A DNA stretch of 7,687 bases from Nitrospinae bacterium RIFCSPLOWO2_12_39_16 (GTDB lineage: Bacteria; Nitrospinota; Nitrospinia; UBA9942). A program made the translations under genes and the position numbers. Shown in pieces: positions 5,099 to 7,687 of the stretch (position 1 is the first letter of the stretch; every line of letters starts with the position of its first letter). A model generated the notes under the pieces. It saw only the letters and a list, made by a program, of their open reading frames with translations. It did no database searches and was not told where the DNA came from. The stretch lies in assembly GCA_001805005.1 (NCBI GenBank), contig MHDO01000013.1:2035-9721 (forward strand). The letters are read 5' to 3'.

Positions 5099-5508
5099 TG
5101 ATTTGTTGGATGGTCTTTGCCGGCAGACTCATACTTGGATGGACAACTTGTAAGGAGGGTATGTGCCTTAAAAACACCTTCACGGGTATATTTTCCTTCT
5201 ACAACAACATCCCTGCCATTTTCAAAGAGGTCAGGGATTATACCTTCATAATGAATAGCTATATCTTTATTGCCATCGGTAATCCTGAAATCTACCTTTA
5301 ATGCAGTAGGGTCCTTCTTTATTGAACCACCCACAACTTTGCCTTCTACCCTTACGCCCTCTCCATAAACAGAATCCCCTTTTGAAAGCAATTCACCAAC
5401 TGTAAGGTAATATACTGAAGTCTTGCTTATGCCGGTTACAACAAGATAACCTATAGCTGCAACAATCATCACCGACCCAATTGCAAACTTAAGCTGTTTT
5501 TTGTTCAT
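5080..5508 (-). CDS. ccmE: Heme chaperone CcmE, CXXXY variant
   Basis: CcmE binds heme covalently outside the membrane and hands it to CcmF. The 142-aa protein has one N-terminal anchor (about 8-27) and then the OB-fold: VYYLTVGELL, GEGVRVEGKVVGGSI (49-63), LKVDFRITDG, IAIHYEGIIPDLFENGRDVVVEGKY (83-107) and FKAHTLLTSCPSKYE (113-127). The heme-binding motif is CPSKY (Cys122, Tyr126) rather than the usual HXXXY. CXXXY CcmE proteins are known from archaea and some sulfate-reducing bacteria. The last residues (about QFTVGS) and the TGA stop come from the neighbouring heptamer repeat; they lie beyond the conserved fold. The ATG at 5508 follows GGTGGGG, with a likely promoter just upstream. It is the first gene of the ccm operon here; ccmABCD is not nearby. 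Confidence 0.95.
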   Translation of the reverse strand: MNKKQLKFAIGSVMIVAAIGYLVVTGISKTSVYYLTVGELLSKGDSVYGEGVRVEGKVVGGSIKKDPTALKVDFRITDGNKDIAIHYEGIIPDLFENGRDVVVEGKYTREGVFKAHTLLTSCPSKYESAGKDHPTNQFTVGS

Positions 5509-5529
5509 AAAACCCCACCAATTTCATTA

Positions 5530-5556
5530 ATTACATAGGAAACCTGTATTTGTCAA
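5530..5556 (-). promoter_or_regulatory. Candidate promoter of the ccmEFH operon
   Basis: On the minus strand TTGACA (5556-5551) is a perfect -35 and TGTAAT (5535-5530) a 5/6 -10, but the spacer is only 15 bp, shorter than the usual 16-18. It would start transcription near 5523, leaving a leader of about 15 nt that holds the ccmE SD. No operator or riboswitch structure is seen in the 116-bp gap. Confidence 0.45.
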
Positions 5557-5583
5557 GAAAATTTCACCCCTCTTTAATTAAAG

Positions 5584-5612
5584 TTGAATTTTAAATTTCT
5601 TATTGATAATAT
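5584..5612 (+). promoter_or_regulatory. Weak candidate promoter for tRNA-Gln
   Basis: TTGAAT (5584-5589) and TAATAT (5607-5612) are 4/6 matches to -35 and -10 with a 17-bp spacer, giving a start near 5619, a few bases before the tRNA. The region is very AT-rich, so this is tentative. A perfect 12-bp palindrome, CTTTAATTAAAG, lies just upstream at 5572-5583. Confidence 0.35.
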
Positions 5613-5624
5613 AAATTTTGACTT

Positions 5625-5698
5625 TGGGGGATCGTCTAACGGCAGGACGGCAGACTCTGAATCTGTCTATCTAGGTTCGAATCCTAGTCCCCCAGCCA
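5625..5698 (+). tRNA. tRNA-Gln (anticodon CTG)
   Basis: A complete cloverleaf with encoded CCA. The acceptor stem TGGGGGA (5625-5631) pairs with TCCCCCA (5688-5694), with the weak U1-A72 pair usual in tRNA-Gln. The D arm lies at 5634-5648. The anticodon stem GCAGA/TCTGT (5650-5654, 5662-5666) encloses loop CTCTGAA with anticodon CTG at 5657-5659. The variable loop has 4 nt and the T arm is CTAGG-TTCGAAT-CCTAG (5671-5687). The discriminator is G5695, followed by CCA 5696-5698. It reads CAG codons. It ends two bases from the stop of the convergent methyltransferase gene, and no terminator is seen between them. Confidence 0.95.
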
Positions 5699-5700
5699 GT

Positions 5701-6411
5701 TTATTTCACCCCCGCATGAACTGCCACAATTCCAAATGTGAGGTTAAAATATTTAACATCTCCCAAACCTTCATCCTCCATAATCTTTTTTAATCCTTTC
5801 TGGTCAGGGAATTCTATAACCGAATCGGGGAGGTATTGATACGCATACCTTTTGCCTGAAATAATTCCCCCTATAAATGGCAGGATTCTTTTAAAATAGA
5901 GGTGATAGATTTTCTTAAAGGTTTTATTGGATGGGTTTGTGAATTCAAGTATGACAACCTTTCCATTTTTCCTTATGACCCTCCTCATCTCCCTTATCCC
6001 TCTCTTTATATCAGAAAAATTCCTGACACCAAAGGCTGATACGACTCCATCAAAGTAATTATCCTCAAATGGCAGACTCATAGCATTTGTTTCAAGGAGT
6101 GTGATGCAATCTGAAAGCCCCTCCCTTTCAATCTTTTTTCTCCCTGCGTAAATCATCTCAGAGGTAAAATCTACTCCGACAACCTTTTTTCTCTTTTCCC
6201 CCTGCATTAGAATCTCTATTGCACAATCCCCTGTCCCTGTTGCTACATCTAAAAAGAAACCACCTCCTGTTTTCAAAAGCTCTCTTACAGCAAATCTTCT
6301 CCAGTAAACATCCCTCCTCAGACTCAAAAGTCTGTTTAAAAGGTCATATCGGTGAGCTATACCGGAAAACATCTCTTTGACAAAAGTATCTTTATTTTCC
6401 TGAATTGGCAT
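5701..6411 (-). CDS. ubiE: Demethylmenaquinone/ubiquinone C-methyltransferase (UbiE/MenG)
   Basis: This SAM-dependent class I methyltransferase carries out the C-methylation step of quinone synthesis, most likely demethylmenaquinone to menaquinone. At 236 aa it has normal family length. Signatures are YDLLNRLLSLRRDVYWRR (22-39), SAM motif I LDVATGTGD (54-62), acidic VGVDFT (78-83), LPFEDNYFDGVVSAFGVRNF (113-132) and MRRVIRKNGKVVILEF (142-157), which together are the UbiE family pattern. The C-terminal YQYLPDSVIEFPDQ also fits. It is a single gene, transcribed away from the divergent M50 protease and ending against tRNA-Gln. No clear SD precedes the ATG at 6411, so the start is the least certain part. 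MenG is the more likely role if the host is an anaerobe using menaquinone, but the family alone does not separate the two. Confidence 0.95.
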   Translation of the reverse strand: MPIQENKDTFVKEMFSGIAHRYDLLNRLLSLRRDVYWRRFAVRELLKTGGGFFLDVATGTGDCAIEILMQGEKRKKVVGVDFTSEMIYAGRKKIEREGLSDCITLLETNAMSLPFEDNYFDGVVSAFGVRNFSDIKRGIREMRRVIRKNGKVVILEFTNPSNKTFKKIYHLYFKRILPFIGGIISGKRYAYQYLPDSVIEFPDQKGLKKIMEDEGLGDVKYFNLTFGIVAVHAGVK

Positions 6412-6493
6412 AAAATTATTTTAGCATGAGACTATTTTTATGGTAACTTAAAAGCAACTGGTAGTAAAACTCATTGTCTCGCCTCTGAAGTAT

Positions 6494-6521
6494 GACTTTA
6501 AACTTTTAACTTTTATTTTTA
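6494..6521. repeat. Weak heptamer array in the ubiE/protease divergent spacer
   Basis: On the minus strand four 7-nt units in phase read AAAAATA, AAAGTTA, AAAGTTT, AAAGTCA, again with a phased AGT in three of them. The sequence is AT-rich, so the pattern is less certain than elsewhere. It lies in the 136-bp gap between the divergent ubiE and M50 starts. That gap must hold both promoters; a possible plus-strand pair is TTGTCT (6474-6479) and TTTAAA (6497-6502), 17 bp apart, overlapping this array. No terminator or RNA structure is seen in the gap. Confidence 0.45.
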
Positions 6522-6547
6522 CAGTATGTATTGTAACATTAATCCGC

Positions 6548-7414
6548 ATGGAGAGATGGAGCGAGCTTGAAATTGAAACTGAAGAAAGAAAGAAATTCCC
6601 GTTTCTTCATCTTTTATTACTGCTTATTACCTTTATAAGCACAATGCTGGCAGGGGCAATCCAGGAAGGTATAAACCCCATAGCCCAGCCTCATTTAATA
6701 TATAAAGGACTTCCATTTTCTCTGACCCTTATGCTTATACTGGGGACACATGAAATCGGACATTATATCGCCTCAAAAAAGAATGGCGTAAGTGCCACAC
6801 TGCCGTATTTTATTCCCGCACCATCACTCCTCGGAACATTTGGGGCTTTTATAAAAATGAAGTCCCCCATACCTGACAGAAAGGCACTTTTGAAAATAGG
6901 CGTCTCTGGACCTATTGCTGGTTTTAGTATTGCACTACCTGCAACAATTATTGGGCTTTGGTTGTCTGAAGTAAGAGAGCCGTCACAAATGAAAGGGGGT
7001 ATATCACTTGGCTCATCACTCCTCCTCTCCTTTTTGACAAAAACCATACTTGGAGTTACAGATGATTCTGCCGATATTCTCCTTCACCCTGTAGCATTTG
7101 CAGGCTGGATAGGGCTATTTGTAACAGCATTAAATCTCCTTCCTATGGGACAGCTTGACGGGGGGCATATAACATATTCATTGTTCAAAAGCTGGCATAA
7201 GTATTTTTCATGGCTCATCTTTATCTCCCTCATTCCGCTTGGATTCCTTTGGGAAGGCTGGTTTTTCTGGATTGCGGCTGTATTCGTTTTCGGACTGAGG
7301 CATCCGCAGTTGATTGATGAAACAACACCGCTTGATAAGGGAGATAAGATTCTTGGTGTAATTGCAATTATTATCTTTATCATTACATTCATACCAATCC
7401 CATTCAAAATTTGA
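6548..7414 (+). CDS. M50 (site-2-protease-type) integral membrane metalloprotease
   Basis: This intramembrane zinc metalloprotease of the M50/S2P superfamily is 288 aa. The zinc motif HEIGH (68-72) supplies two histidines and the catalytic Glu69. LLPMGQLDGGH (198-207, wait-for-zinc Asp204 in LDGG) supplies the third ligand. LGTFGAFIKMKSPIPDRKALLKIGVSGPIAGF (95-126) is the typical conserved loop between them, and RHPQLIDETTPLDKGDKILG (251-270) matches the C-terminal region of the EGY1/cyanobacterial-like branch. Hydrophobic stretches suggest about six to seven helices: 20-36, 57-75, 117-139, 153-170, 182-200, 221-248 and 268-284. No PDZ domain is present, unlike RseP. The ATG at 6548 has no visible SD. 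coaE follows after 3 bp, so they are probably co-transcribed. The substrate is unknown. Confidence 0.92.
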   Translation: MERWSELEIETEERKKFPFLHLLLLLITFISTMLAGAIQEGINPIAQPHLIYKGLPFSLTLMLILGTHEIGHYIASKKNGVSATLPYFIPAPSLLGTFGAFIKMKSPIPDRKALLKIGVSGPIAGFSIALPATIIGLWLSEVREPSQMKGGISLGSSLLLSFLTKTILGVTDDSADILLHPVAFAGWIGLFVTALNLLPMGQLDGGHITYSLFKSWHKYFSWLIFISLIPLGFLWEGWFFWIAAVFVFGLRHPQLIDETTPLDKGDKILGVIAIIIFIITFIPIPFKI

Positions 7415-7417
7415 TTT

Positions 7418-7687
7418 ATGCTACTTGTTGGACTTACCGGAGGAATAGCTACAGGAAAGAGTCTGGTATCACAGATACTTAAAGAACTTGGGGCTTATAT
7501 AATTGATGCCGACAAGATTGCACGGCAGGTTGTTGAGCCTTAAAAACCTGCATGGCTTGAGATAGTAAAATTTTTTGGGAGAGACATTATAAATAAGGAT
7601 AAAATAATCAACAGGAAAAGGCTCGGTGAAATTATATTCAATGACCCTGTCAAACGAAGGAAATTGGAGGAGATAGTCCATCCAAGG
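7418..7687 (+). pseudogene. coaE: Dephospho-CoA kinase (coaE), 5' part, broken by an in-frame stop
   Basis: CoaE phosphorylates dephospho-CoA in the last step of coenzyme A synthesis. The frame from ATG 7418 reads the P-loop GLTGGIATGKS (5-15), then ELGAYIIDADKIARQVVEP (23-41), and then TAA at 7541-7543. After the stop the same frame continues as family sequence: KPAWLEIVKFFGRDII, INRKRLGEIIFND and LEEIVHP. It then leaves the window, with roughly the last 100 or more residues missing. Because the frame is unchanged across the stop, this is a nonsense change rather than a frameshift. TAA also ends other genes here (176, 1141, 2067, 5701), so it is not reassigned. CoaE is normally essential, so a sequencing error, a second functional copy or readthrough are all possible. 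The start has no SD and lies 3 bp after the protease stop. Confidence 0.85.

Noticed and set aside
5572..5583. CTTTAATTAAAG palindrome as an operator
   Set aside because: It is a short A/T-only-type dyad in very AT-rich DNA with no second copy; chance is sufficient.
5625..5698. tRNA as an integration site of a mobile element
   Set aside because: No integrase, no duplicate of the tRNA 3' end and ordinary housekeeping genes on both sides.
5584..5793. Plus-strand reading frame across the tRNA
   Set aside because: It spans the tRNA-Gln cloverleaf and antisense ubiE sequence, and its product resembles no protein family.
7541..7543. TAA reassigned to an amino acid
   Set aside because: TAA ends several intact genes in the window (176, 1141, 2067, 5701), so general reassignment is unlikely.
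7469..7681. Minus-strand reading frame at the right edge
   Set aside because: It is antisense to coaE, whose plus-strand frame carries clear kinase motifs.

Overview
The window is AT-rich bacterial DNA, roughly 40% GC by eye. It looks like a Gram-negative, anaerobe-like chromosome: it has a System I cytochrome c maturation (Ccm) cluster, a lipoprotein rhodanese, a menaquinone/ubiquinone methyltransferase and a signal-peptide-bearing exported protein. The CXXXY form of CcmE and the CXCGC form of CcmH suggest a Desulfobacterota- or Nitrospirota-like lineage. That placement is inference; no marker in the window settles it.

Layout, left to right. Position 1-3 is the start codon of a minus-strand gene that leaves the window. 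An inverted-repeat spacer (22-168) follows. Then comes a minus-strand operon reading arsR-like regulator (1844-1518), small exported Cys protein (1506-1141), tandem-rhodanese lipoprotein (1111-176), with a clear promoter at 1877-1905. A compound repeat lies at 1935-2041. Next is the minus-strand ccm operon, in transcription order ccmE (5508-5080), ccmF (5010-3058), ccmH (3061-2513) and a CcmI-like zinc-ribbon gene (2516-2067), the last three joined by ATGA overlaps. A tRNA-Gln(CTG) gene on the plus strand (5625-5698) points into the 3' end of ubiE/menG (6411-5701, minus). After a divergent promoter region, the plus strand carries an M50 site-2-type membrane protease (6548-7414) and, 3 bp later, the 5' part of coaE. 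The coaE frame is interrupted by an in-frame TAA and runs off the right edge.

How the genes work together. CcmE carries heme to CcmF/CcmH, which attach it to apocytochromes outside the membrane. The ATP-driven and heme-handling parts (CcmABCD) and the CcmG thioredoxin are not in this window. The arsR-hyp-rhodanese operon looks like a self-contained sulfur or thiol response unit.

Most unusual point. At least seven arrays of degenerate 7-nt repeats, plus a weaker eighth, are scattered through the ccm operon and its flanks. Most share a phased AGT core on one strand. Several lie inside coding sequence: they encode most of the CcmH signal peptide region, a charged tail of CcmH, a linker in the CcmI-like protein, and the last residues and stop codon of CcmE. 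They resemble in kind the heptanucleotide STRR repeats known from cyanobacteria, but here they appear to have been turned into protein sequence in a cytochrome-maturation operon.
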